Below are positions 7,909 to 15,308 of a DNA stretch of 21,947 bases, in pieces. Position 1 is the stretch's first letter. Every line of letters begins with the position of its first letter. Location: assembly GCA_002712045.1 (NCBI GenBank), contig PARX01000029.1:39212-61158 (forward strand), written 5' to 3'. The DNA comes from Paracoccaceae bacterium. GTDB taxonomy: Bacteria; Pseudomonadota; Alphaproteobacteria; Rhodobacterales; Rhodobacteraceae. The notes beneath the pieces were generated by a model. That model made no database searches and had not been told where the DNA came from. It worked only from the letters and a program-made list of their open reading frames with translations. The position numbers and the translations under genes were made by a program.

Positions 7909-9075
7909 ATGATTTATAAAACTTTTCAAAATGATCTTTCTTTATGTTTAGGCTCTGCTGACACAGCACTATGTTTGCCGCCTTTAGCTTACGTTTCAGA
8001 CAAAGTTTTTAAATATGAAAATGAGAACTTTCTTAATAAAGGTTGGGTGCCAATCGGAAGAGCAGATCGTTTGTCTGAGATTGGTGATTATGAAACATTA
8101 GATGTAAGTGGCCATCCAGTAATTTTGATCAGAGGTAACGATAATCAGTTGAATGCTTTAGCAAACTCTTGCAGACACCGAGGGGCTAGATTGCTTGAGG
8201 GCAATGGAAATACAAAGGGAATAAGATGCCCTTTTCATAGTTGGCTATACCGAACAGATGGCTCTTTTGCAGCGGCGCCAAGAATAGAAACATCAGACGC
8301 ATTCTTAGAGCGCAATAATGATCTGATACATTACAAATTAGAGGAAAGATTAGGCTTTTTATTCATAAGTTTAGAAGAAAAACCAGGAGCAATTGATAAG
8401 TGGTTGGGAAATTTTGCTGAGTTACATGGGGATTGGCCAATATCAGAAATGAAGACTACTCGAAAATGGACGCGAGAATTCCCTTTTAATTGGAAATGTT
8501 TTTTAGACGTTTTTAATGAGTATTATCATCTTCCATTTGTTCACCGAGATAGTATTGATGCTGTTTATCACACTCCAAGAGCGGGAGATTTATCAACGGG
8601 AAACTTTGCTACCCAATTTGGTAAAACAGATGGAACTGGTGGATTGCTGGAAAGTCAGCAAAATTATGCATTTGGTAATATGCCAGGCTTAATGGGAGAT
8701 GCATTGTTGGGTGCTCGATATACGTGGATGTTTCCAACAATGACTTTTGCGTGTTCCAATGATGCGATGTGGGTTTACGAAGCGCGACCCAAAGATGAGA
8801 GAACTTGTATAGTAACTCAATCAACTTGCTTTCACCCAAGCACTATTGCTCAAAAGAATTTTAAGGAAGTTTCTAAAATTTATTATGAGAGAATGGATAC
8901 TGCTTTGGATGAAGATATAATTGCATTAAAAAATCAATTTGCAGGCTTAAATTCTCCGGAAGCAAGTCAAGGACCTTTTTCGCCCACTTTGGAGCATAAT
9001 GTAGCTGCATTTGCTAAATGGTATTCAGCCAAGATGTTGAAAGCTTTAGAAATTAATGAAAAAAGGAATTTATAA
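7909..9075 (+). CDS. Rieske non-heme iron oxygenase, quaternary-amine type
   Basis: This is the 388-residue alpha subunit of an aromatic-ring-hydroxylase-like oxygenase. The Rieske [2Fe-2S] ligands are C88/H90 (CRHRG) and C107/H110 (CPFHSW). The mononuclear iron ligands are H207 and H212 in NEYYHLPFVH, with a third ligand probably at D336 or D334 in LDEDI. The residue bridging the two metal sites is E204 rather than the usual Asp, a feature I associate with carnitine (CntA) and glycine betaine (GbcA) oxygenases. The gene lies between the BKACE and carnitine dehydrogenase genes with gaps of 32 and 2 bp. It might demethylate glycine betaine made by the pathway or hydroxylate gamma-butyrobetaine feeding it. 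A CntA role is possible but would compete with the pathway. No ferredoxin reductase partner is nearby. ATG 7909 is preferred to the TTG just before it. Confidence 0.82.
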   Translation: MIYKTFQNDLSLCLGSADTALCLPPLAYVSDKVFKYENENFLNKGWVPIGRADRLSEIGDYETLDVSGHPVILIRGNDNQLNALANSCRHRGARLLEGNGNTKGIRCPFHSWLYRTDGSFAAAPRIETSDAFLERNNDLIHYKLEERLGFLFISLEEKPGAIDKWLGNFAELHGDWPISEMKTTRKWTREFPFNWKCFLDVFNEYYHLPFVHRDSIDAVYHTPRAGDLSTGNFATQFGKTDGTGGLLESQQNYAFGNMPGLMGDALLGARYTWMFPTMTFACSNDAMWVYEARPKDERTCIVTQSTCFHPSTIAQKNFKEVSKIYYERMDTALDEDIIALKNQFAGLNSPEASQGPFSPTLEHNVAAFAKWYSAKMLKALEINEKRNL

Positions 9076-9077
9076 AT

Positions 9078-10529
9078 ATGTCGAAAACCGTAGCTATTGT
9101 GGGTGGTGGTATCATCGGAGGGGGATGGGCAGCAAGATTCTTACTTAATGGTTGGAAAGTAAGAATTTTTGACCCAGATCCTCAATCTGAAAGAAAGATT
9201 GGAGAAGTCCTTGAGAATGCTAGAAGGTCATTACCAGGTCTATCTGATGTAGAGATGCCATCTCCTGGTTGCATAAGCTTTTGTGACACGATTGAGGATA
9301 CGGTATTGGATGCATCCTTTATAATAGAAGCGGTTCCAGAAAGATTGGAAATTAAGCAATCAGTATATGAGCAAATCGAAAATAAGAATAACAGATCAAT
9401 AATTGCGTCCTCAACCTCTGGAATAATGCCAAGTGATCTTCAGAGTAAAATGAAATATCCAGAGCGCTTAATAGTAGCTCATCCTTTTAATCCAGTATAT
9501 CTCTTACCTTTAGTTGAGTTAGTTGGAGGATCAAAAACCGACGATAAGTTCATAACTACTGCTAGAGAGATTTTGACAGGTTTAGGTATGCATCCTTTAC
9601 ATTGTCGTGTTGAAATTGAGGGTTTTCTCTCTGATAGGCTTCAGGAGGCATTGTGGAGAGAAGCCTTGTGGCTTTTAAAAGACAACGTCGCTACAGCAGA
9701 AGAATTAGATGCCGCTATAGCTTATGGGCCGGGTTTAAGGTGGGCTCAGATGGGTACAATGCAGACATTTCACCTTGCAGGTGGTGAGGGTGGAATGCGC
9801 GCAATGTTGGCAATGTTTGGGCCCTGCCTTAAATGGCCGTGGACAAAATTAATGGATGTCCCGGAGCTGACTCCTGATTTTGTTGAAATGGTGGGTGATC
9901 AGTGTGAAACACAATCTTCACAGTTTTCACCAAGAGAATTAGAGAAAATTAGAGATAATAACTTAGTTTCCATCATGCGAGCGTTGAAAGGCCAAAATTG
10001 GGGTGCCGGTAGGACTTTGAATGAGTATGATGTGAGAGCAAAGAATGCTTCCCTTCGAGTCCCGGATAAACCGCTAAACACTGGGTGTCGCGTGGTTCCT
10101 TTGGATTGGACAGATTATAATGGCCACATGAACGAAGCAAGATATCTTCAAGCTTTTTGTGACGCAACGGATAGGTTTATGGCAGAAATTGGCTGCGATG
10201 AGAATTATATTAAAACAGGGGGAAGTTACTTTACTGCTGAAACACACATCCGTCATATTGAAGAAGTTTTAGCTGGATCTAAAATATTAATTCAAACAAC
10301 TTGTTTAGAGTCGACAAAGAAAAAGATTCACATATTTCACGAAATGATTGGTGAGAAAGGACAACTCTTAGCATCAGGTGAGCATTTACTATTACACGTT
10401 AGTTTAGCTACTCGAAAGGTTAGTGAGGCGTCAGAAACCATTCAAGAAGAGTTGAAAAGGTTATCAAGGGAACAAGCAAATATTCCTACACCTGGAGGTG
10501 TTGGAAGGCATGTTGGTCAACCTAAGTGA
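9078..10529 (+). CDS. cdhA: L-carnitine 3-dehydrogenase fused to hotdog (betainyl-CoA) thioesterase
   Basis: This 483-residue protein has two enzymes in one chain. Residues 1 to about 320 form a 3-hydroxyacyl-CoA-dehydrogenase-like NAD enzyme with a Rossmann motif (GGGIIGGGWA, 9-18) and the catalytic His135 in AHPFNPVYLLP. The helical domain (about 180-315) contains the GPGLRWAQMGTMQTFHLAGG segment characteristic of carnitine dehydrogenases. Residues about 335-470 form a 4HBT hotdog thioesterase with the active-site signature DWTDYNGHMNEARYL (343-357). The first domain oxidises L-carnitine to 3-dehydrocarnitine; the second would hydrolyse betainyl-CoA to glycine betaine. In Pseudomonas these are separate genes (cdhA, cdhB), while fusions are known in some Rhizobiales. 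It starts 2 bp after the Rieske stop and its TGA overlaps the next GTG start. Confidence 0.87.
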   Translation: MSKTVAIVGGGIIGGGWAARFLLNGWKVRIFDPDPQSERKIGEVLENARRSLPGLSDVEMPSPGCISFCDTIEDTVLDASFIIEAVPERLEIKQSVYEQIENKNNRSIIASSTSGIMPSDLQSKMKYPERLIVAHPFNPVYLLPLVELVGGSKTDDKFITTAREILTGLGMHPLHCRVEIEGFLSDRLQEALWREALWLLKDNVATAEELDAAIAYGPGLRWAQMGTMQTFHLAGGEGGMRAMLAMFGPCLKWPWTKLMDVPELTPDFVEMVGDQCETQSSQFSPRELEKIRDNNLVSIMRALKGQNWGAGRTLNEYDVRAKNASLRVPDKPLNTGCRVVPLDWTDYNGHMNEARYLQAFCDATDRFMAEIGCDENYIKTGGSYFTAETHIRHIEEVLAGSKILIQTTCLESTKKKIHIFHEMIGEKGQLLASGEHLLLHVSLATRKVSEASETIQEELKRLSREQANIPTPGGVGRHVGQPK

Positions 10530-11287
10530 GGCAACGTGTTTTAATAACAGCTGGTGCAGATGGAATTGGTCTGGAAATTGCTAAATGTTTTTTGAAAAAA
10601 AATGCTCTCGTCTGGGTTGCCGATCTAAACCAGAATGCAATTGATAATCTGCCTAAGTCTATTAATGCTCGATGTGTGGATGTGTGTGATGAAATCGGTA
10701 TGAAAGCGCTTTTCGATGAGATAAGCAAAACATGGGGAGGTTTGGATGTATTATGTGCAAATGCTGGTATAGCTGGACCGACGGCAACAATTGATCAAAT
10801 TGCTCTATCAGATTGGCAGCATTGTCTGAAAGTGAATTTAGATGGTACCTTTATAGCTGCAAAGTACGCGGCCAGTATTTTTAAAAAACAAGGATCTGGG
10901 GTAATTAACATCACCTCCTCAACTGCGGGACAGTATGGATATCCTAACCGTTCTCCTTATAGCACGGCTAAATGGGGTGTTTTAGGTTTAATGAAGACCT
11001 TGGCAATGGAACTTGGGCCTTTTGGTGTGAGAGTTAATGCAATTTGTCCCGGTGCTGTGGAGGGTGCAAGAATGGAAAGGGTTATGACAAGTGAGGCCAA
11101 AACGAGCGGTCAGACAAGAGATGAGATCTACAAAGGTTATGCAAAAGGCACGTCTATGCAAAAGTGGGTCGAAGGATTAGATATAGCTGAAATGGCAGTA
11201 TTTTTGGCGAGTAAGGAGGCTCGTTTCGTATCGGGTCAGACTATCGCTGTTGATGGTGATACATTTAATCCAAATCCTCAGTTGTAA
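10526..11287 (+). CDS. Short-chain dehydrogenase/reductase of the carnitine cluster
   Basis: This 253-residue classical SDR has the cofactor motif TAGADGIG (8-15), D33 at the end of beta-2 (prefers NAD), NAG at 79-81, catalytic serine around S131-S132, Y145 and K149 in YSTAK. It also has the C-terminal FVSGQTIAVDGD motif. The GTG start at 10526 overlaps the TGA of the carnitine dehydrogenase fusion, so the two are translationally coupled. Possible roles within the pathway are handling acetoacetate as a 3-hydroxybutyrate dehydrogenase or oxidising another hydroxylated intermediate. The sequence does not decide this. Downstream is a small gene on the opposite strand, so this is the last gene of the operon. 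Confidence 0.85.
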   Translation: MRQRVLITAGADGIGLEIAKCFLKKNALVWVADLNQNAIDNLPKSINARCVDVCDEIGMKALFDEISKTWGGLDVLCANAGIAGPTATIDQIALSDWQHCLKVNLDGTFIAAKYAASIFKKQGSGVINITSSTAGQYGYPNRSPYSTAKWGVLGLMKTLAMELGPFGVRVNAICPGAVEGARMERVMTSEAKTSGQTRDEIYKGYAKGTSMQKWVEGLDIAEMAVFLASKEARFVSGQTIAVDGDTFNPNPQL

Positions 11288-11305
11288 TCTAAGAATTTAA
11301 AAAGA

Positions 11306-11617
11306 TTAAGCAGCCTCTAATTGGCTTCTGCGCTCACTTTCTTCTCTGGATAATGCTACTGAGGTTCTTATTCCCTTGGATACAAATTCCATTAGGCCTT
11401 CCACAACGCGTTCGTTTGGGTCAATACCAGCGCAAGACAATACTTCACGACCGTCTCTAGATCTTGCCCATCTTGCTATGACTTCTGGGCCATTTCCAAA
11501 TTTCTTATCGTCGGCAATAGCATCGTCCAAAGCTGCCAAAACTACTGCGGCGAATAGTTTTCTAGATCTGGATCCTTGATCATTTGTCCAAGCCAAGTCG
11601 TTATGATGGTCACGCAT
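11306..11617 (-). CDS. Small conserved protein of unknown function, Rhodobacterales type
   Basis: This protein of 103 residues is soluble and mixed alpha, with no signal peptide or membrane helix. The core (LFAAVVLAALDDAIADDKK about 23-41, then IARWARSRDGREVLSCAGID about 47-66, NERVVEGLMEFV and RTSVALSREESERR) matches my recollection of a short protein in Rhodobacterales annotated as 'elements of external origin' or a DUF of unknown function. Its function is not known to me and nothing in the fold reveals one. It converges on the SDR gene and is divergent from efp. The ATG at 11617 has AAGG about 8 nt upstream. The spacer upstream is full of short perfect palindromes, suggesting tight regulation of this gene, efp or both. 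Confidence 0.75.
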   Translation of the reverse strand: MRDHHNDLAWTNDQGSRSRKLFAAVVLAALDDAIADDKKFGNGPEVIARWARSRDGREVLSCAGIDPNERVVEGLMEFVSKGIRTSVALSREESERRSQLEAA

Positions 11618-11819
11618 ATTCGTACCTTATGTAATCTATATTCTAGTGTTCCGCATCTTGTATCATAAAAGTACCCATCTTGGGTAATGCAAATATTGCA
11701 TATCTGATATGCGTTAATTGCATATAATATTTGTAAAGATTTTTGGCGTCCTTGCGAACTCAAATAGACGTCTATATAGAAGATTAAATCTTAAGTAATC
11801 TCGATTTTATAGGTGTGCA
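11618..11819. promoter_or_regulatory. Divergent spacer with a chain of perfect inverted repeats
   Basis: This 202-bp region between the small minus-strand gene and efp must contain both promoters. Several exact inverted repeats follow one another: TACCCA-TCT-TGGGTA (11672-11686), TGCAA-ATA-TTGCA (11688-11700), GCATATC-T-GATATGC (11698-11712, sharing GCA with the previous one), TAGACGTCTA (11765-11774) and AGATT-A-AATCT (11781-11791). A consensus-like -10 TATAAT lies at 11723-11728 facing efp, but no good -35 at normal spacing is visible. AGGTG precedes the efp ATG by about 5 nt. The repeats could be operators or hairpin elements of an RNA leader. Confidence 0.45.
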
Positions 11820-12383
11820 ATGGCTAAAATAAATGGAAATGAAATCCGTCCTGGCAATGTGCTTGAACATAACGATGGCCTATGGATTGCTGTTAAAGTT
11901 AATCATGTTAAACCGGGTAAAGGTGGTGCATTTGCTCAGGTCGAAATGAAAAATTTGAGAAACGGCTCAAAACTTAATGAACGCTTCAGGTCAGATGATA
12001 AAGTAGAAAAAATCAGGCTAGAACAAAAAGAGCAACAATTCCTTTATGAGAATGATCAGATGTTGGTATTCATGGATATGGAAACTTATGATCAAATTGA
12101 GTTACAGGCTGAGTTATTGGGAGATCGACGGCCATTTTTGCAAGATGGTATGATGGTAACAATTGAGTATTTTGGTGAGGAGGCCTTAAATGTTTCAGTT
12201 CCACAGAAAGTAACTTGCATAGTTAAAGATACAGAACCTGCAATTAAGGGGCAAACAGCAGCAAACAGTTATAAACCTGCGATATTAGATAATGGCCTTA
12301 GAATAATGATACCCCCATTTGTGGGGCCTGAAGAGGCTATTATTGTTAACACGGAAACGTTTGAGTATAGTGAGCGTGCTTGA
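11820..12383 (+). CDS. efp: Translation elongation factor P
   Basis: This 187-residue protein has full-length EF-P with three beta-barrel domains: domain I about 1-63, domain II about 66-128 (ending in FGEEALNVSVPQ), and domain III about 129-187 with the PPFV and TGEYxxR-like ending FEYSERA. EF-P binds ribosomes stalled on polyproline stretches and promotes peptide bond formation. The tip of domain I reads VKPGKGGAF with Lys34, the residue modified by EpmA/EpmB-type beta-lysylation in many proteobacteria. The modification genes are not in this window. The downstream gene is convergent, leaving only 3 bp between stops. Confidence 0.96.
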   Translation: MAKINGNEIRPGNVLEHNDGLWIAVKVNHVKPGKGGAFAQVEMKNLRNGSKLNERFRSDDKVEKIRLEQKEQQFLYENDQMLVFMDMETYDQIELQAELLGDRRPFLQDGMMVTIEYFGEEALNVSVPQKVTCIVKDTEPAIKGQTAANSYKPAILDNGLRIMIPPFVGPEEAIIVNTETFEYSERA

Positions 12384-12386
12384 TTT

Positions 12387-13292
12387 TTAAAAACTTTTGA
12401 GTATTAAAAAAACACTTAATAAAATTAAGAATATACCTATCATTTCTATTTGACTATTCTTCTCTTTCAAAAAGAAATATGATGCAAGAAATGTGAAGAC
12501 CAATTCGATTTGACCAAGAGCCCTCACATATGCAGCGTTTTGTAATGTGAAGGCTAGGAACCAAGCATAACTTCCTAGCACACCAGTAATACCTACCAAA
12601 CATGATATTCGCCAATTTTTAAGTGTACTAAGTCCACTATTCTTATCATTAATTGCAAACCAAATGGACATAATAATTGCTTGAAAAATTGTTACGAAAG
12701 TTAAGGTTGTTGCTGCCCTTATTATATAATTGCCTTCTACCAATGATAGTGAGGCTCCCCGATAACCAACAGAACTAATAGCAAAAAGGGTCCCAGCACT
12801 GACTCCAATAATTGCTGTTTTGTTTAAAATGATCGCAGGTGATTTATTAAGAAATGCTTTTTTCGGCTCTGAAAGACATAATATGCCTAAAAAACTAATC
12901 ATTATTGCAATGCTCCCATAAACAGAGAGCGCTTCACCTAGGAAAATGAATCCTACTATAGCGGTTTGAATAATTTCAGTTTTGGTAAATATTATTCCTA
13001 CTGAAAAATTACGTTTGCCAAATAATTTAATAGTGAAGATTGTAGCTAGAATTTGAGCAGTTCCACCGATTAATGAAAAGTAAAAAAAATTAGGCTCAAA
13101 AGTAGGTAAATGATAATCAAAATTAAAAATAAGAAAAAGTAAAAACATTAAGGCAATGGGCGCCCCAAAAATAAATCTGGCAAAGGTTGCGCTACTGGCA
13201 CTCATCCCAGCATGATGTAGGTTTCTTTGTAAAACAAACCTTATATTTTGGACAAATGCCGCAAAAACAGTGAAAATTATCCAAATTTGCAT
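12387..13292 (-). CDS. EamA/DMT-superfamily inner-membrane transporter
   Basis: This 301-residue polytopic membrane protein has about ten hydrophobic segments and two EamA repeats. The first ends near IIFTKTEIIQTAIVGFIFLGEALSV (about residues 99-123), the second near ALGQIELVFTFLASYFFLKEK (about 258-278). Both carry the conserved small-residue, terminal E/K pattern of DMT carriers. The substrate is unknown. It is convergent with efp (3 bp between stop codons) and divergent from the msrB-like gene across 80 bp. It is not closely similar to the DMT gene at 2229 by eye, beyond family resemblance. Confidence 0.84.
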   Translation of the reverse strand: MQIWIIFTVFAAFVQNIRFVLQRNLHHAGMSASSATFARFIFGAPIALMFLLFLIFNFDYHLPTFEPNFFYFSLIGGTAQILATIFTIKLFGKRNFSVGIIFTKTEIIQTAIVGFIFLGEALSVYGSIAIMISFLGILCLSEPKKAFLNKSPAIILNKTAIIGVSAGTLFAISSVGYRGASLSLVEGNYIIRAATTLTFVTIFQAIIMSIWFAINDKNSGLSTLKNWRISCLVGITGVLGSYAWFLAFTLQNAAYVRALGQIELVFTFLASYFFLKEKNSQIEMIGIFLILLSVFLILKSF

Positions 13293-13372
13293 ATTTGTTA
13301 GAAAACTCTATTTTTGTCATTAAAGCAAGTAATGCAGTTTAATGTTGATCAATGTGAGTTGGAGAAAACTAA

Positions 13373-13861
13373 GTGATAAATAGACGTCGATTTCTTACTT
13401 CAACTGCTTCTTTTGTTATCGTAGGAATCCAACCTACAAAAGGTTGGAGTTCATTCGAAATTACTCTCACCAAAAAAGAATGGAGGGAGATACTAAGTCC
13501 TGCTCAATATGCAATACTTCGCGAATGGAAAACTGAAAGACCTTTTTCAAGTTCTCTGTATGGTGAAAAATCTAATCTGTTAAATGAAAACCGAACTGGA
13601 GAATATTGTTGTGCAGGCTGTGGACTTGCACTTTATTCGTCAGAAAATAAATATGATAGTGGTACCGGGTGGCCAAGTTTTTGGAAACCTATCCTTGGTA
13701 ATGTTGATTACCGCGACGATAGACATTTTTTTAAGATTCTTGTTGAAGTTCATTGTAGACGATGTGGTGGGCATCTTGGGCATGTATTTGATGATGGCCC
13801 TGAACCAACTGGTAAGCGGCATTGCATAAATGCATTAGCTTTAATTTTTAAAGAGGCTTAG
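13373..13861 (+). CDS. msrB: Peptide-methionine (R)-S-oxide reductase MsrB with Tat-type leader
   Basis: This 162-residue protein repairs methionine-R-sulfoxide in proteins. The zinc site is formed by C80/C83 (CAGC) and C128/C131 (CRRC), and the catalytic cysteine is C151 in RHCINALAL. GTGWPSFW (97-104) and GGHLGHVFDDGP (132-143) are the standard MsrB motifs. The N-terminus MINRRRFLTSTASFVIVG has a twin-arginine pattern (RRRFLTS) followed by a hydrophobic stretch, suggesting export to the periplasm through Tat; the family is usually cytoplasmic when it lacks such a leader. The GTG start at 13373 has GGAGA about 8 nt upstream and fits the leader. The stop is 2 bp before the meaB ATG, so the genes are probably co-transcribed. 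Confidence 0.93.
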   Translation: MINRRRFLTSTASFVIVGIQPTKGWSSFEITLTKKEWREILSPAQYAILREWKTERPFSSSLYGEKSNLLNENRTGEYCCAGCGLALYSSENKYDSGTGWPSFWKPILGNVDYRDDRHFFKILVEVHCRRCGGHLGHVFDDGPEPTGKRHCINALALIFKEA

Positions 13862-13863
13862 TC

Positions 13864-14850
13864 ATGGAATCAGTAAAATCTCTCATCAAAGAAGTTAAGG
13901 CCGGAAATCGGCGTGCATTAGCACGTGCAATTACTCTAGTGGAGAGCACTCGTACAGATCACAGAGACCAGGCTTTATTATTGATGGATGAGCTTCTCGA
14001 AAAAAATAGTCACTCGATTCGTATTGGTTTGACAGGTACGCCGGGTGTTGGAAAATCTACGTTTATTGAAAGTTTTGGCATGATGTTAATAAAGCAAGGC
14101 TTCAAAGTCGCTGTTTTGGCTGTTGACCCGACATCTAAACTTTCAGGTGGTTCCATACTTGGTGATAAAACAAGAATGGAGCTTTTGTCTCGAGAGCCTG
14201 CAGCATTTATACGACCCTCGCCCAGTCAAGAATATCAGGGTGGGGTAGCTCCAAAAACGAGAGAGGCAATTGCTCTCTGTGAAGCTGCAAACTTTGATCT
14301 AATAATTGTGGAAACGGTTGGAGTGGGTCAGTCAGAGGTTATGGTGTCTGAAATGACGGATATATTTCTTTTGTTAATGGCACCTGGTGGTGGTGATGAG
14401 CTTCAAGGGGTAAAAAGAGGTATAATGGAGATAGCTGATTTAATTCTTGTTAATAAAGCTGATGGAGAATTGAAGTCTACGGCATTACGAACCTGTGCTG
14501 ATTATGCAGGTGCATTAAGGTTACTACGAAAAAGACAAATTGATCCTGATGATTTTCCAAAAGCACTTACATTATCGTCTTTAGAAGCCACCGGTTTAGA
14601 TAAAGTATGGAGGGAGATTAATTTGTTAAAGGACTACCGAGCAAAAACTGGTATCTGGATTGATCAACGACGCAATCAATCGCTTGACTGGTTTGAGTCT
14701 GAATTAAAAAATCGAATGATTCAAAAGTTTGAGAAAGATAGTAAATTCTTAGAATTAAAGAGTGTATTTAAGAAAGAGGTTTGGGATGAGAAAATTACGC
14801 CAGAGCGAGCCGCAGAAGATATATTAAAGACTGTAGAAAAAAATAAGTAA
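13864..14850 (+). CDS. meaB: MeaB/ArgK-type G3E P-loop GTPase (methylmalonyl-CoA mutase chaperone)
   Basis: This 328-residue GTPase has Walker A GTPGVGKST at 58-66, a switch region around ETVGVGQSE, a magnesium-site aspartate in VDPTS and the guanine specificity motif NKADG. MeaB proteins protect and reactivate B12-dependent methylmalonyl-CoA mutase in propionyl-CoA assimilation. The older 'LAO/AO transport ATPase' name for this family is misleading. No mutase gene is in the window, so the partner must be elsewhere on the chromosome. It follows msrB by 2 bp. Length is normal and all motifs are intact. Confidence 0.93.
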   Translation: MESVKSLIKEVKAGNRRALARAITLVESTRTDHRDQALLLMDELLEKNSHSIRIGLTGTPGVGKSTFIESFGMMLIKQGFKVAVLAVDPTSKLSGGSILGDKTRMELLSREPAAFIRPSPSQEYQGGVAPKTREAIALCEAANFDLIIVETVGVGQSEVMVSEMTDIFLLLMAPGGGDELQGVKRGIMEIADLILVNKADGELKSTALRTCADYAGALRLLRKRQIDPDDFPKALTLSSLEATGLDKVWREINLLKDYRAKTGIWIDQRRNQSLDWFESELKNRMIQKFEKDSKFLELKSVFKKEVWDEKITPERAAEDILKTVEKNK

Positions 14851-14937
14851 TAAGAATGATATGTATCTCTTGACGATCTTTGATTGACAGCCTATTCACA
14901 GCTCTCGAATGAGTATTATTTTTTGAGGGCTAGAATT

Positions 14938-15225
14938 ATGTCGCGTCGGTGTGAGTTAACAGGAAAAGGTGTAATGGTTGGAAACAACGTGAGCCATGCA
15001 AATAATAAGACAAAAAGACGATTTCTACCAAATTTGAATGATGTAACAATGCTATCGGAAGTGTTGGATAGATCCTTCAAATTCAGAGTTTCTGCGGCTG
15101 CGTTGCGAACGGTTGATCATCGAGGCGGCTTAGACGGCTTTATGGCAAAAGCAAAGGATAATGAGCTGTCTGAAAAAGCACTAAGAGTTAAGCGTGAGAT
15201 TCAAAAAGCTTCAGAAGCAACCTAA
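14938..15225 (+). CDS. rpmB: 50S ribosomal protein L28
   Basis: This 95-residue L28 begins with the invariant MSRRCELTGKGVMVGNNVSHANNKTKRRF pattern (split: SRRCELTGKG, then NNVSHANNKTKRRF). It ends in a basic helix, as in alphaproteobacteria. The open frame extends upstream to 14884, adding 18 residues that do not belong to the family. The ATG at 14938 is chosen because TTGAGGG lies about 9 nt before it and L28 starts at this residue. The gene stands alone downstream of meaB (87 bp gap). An AT-rich inverted repeat, GAAATTT-AA-AAATTTC, at 15290-15305 follows the gene but is not a convincing terminator. Confidence 0.96.
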   Translation: MSRRCELTGKGVMVGNNVSHANNKTKRRFLPNLNDVTMLSEVLDRSFKFRVSAAALRTVDHRGGLDGFMAKAKDNELSEKALRVKREIQKASEAT

Positions 15226-15308
15226 ACGGTCTATTCAAGGTTAAATTTTAAAAGTGCTCGACGTATTTTTGTATTGAGCTTATCTTTTTGAAATTTAAAA
15301 ATTTCCAA

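Noticed and set aside
7909..9075. Naming the Rieske protein CntA (trimethylamine-forming carnitine monooxygenase)
   Set aside because: No CntB-type reductase gene is adjacent, and the surrounding genes run the dehydrogenase route to betaine; the motifs do not separate CntA from related demethylases.
14884..14937. N-terminal extension of L28
   Set aside because: L28 proteins begin at MSRRCELTGK, and a GAGGG site precedes that ATG.
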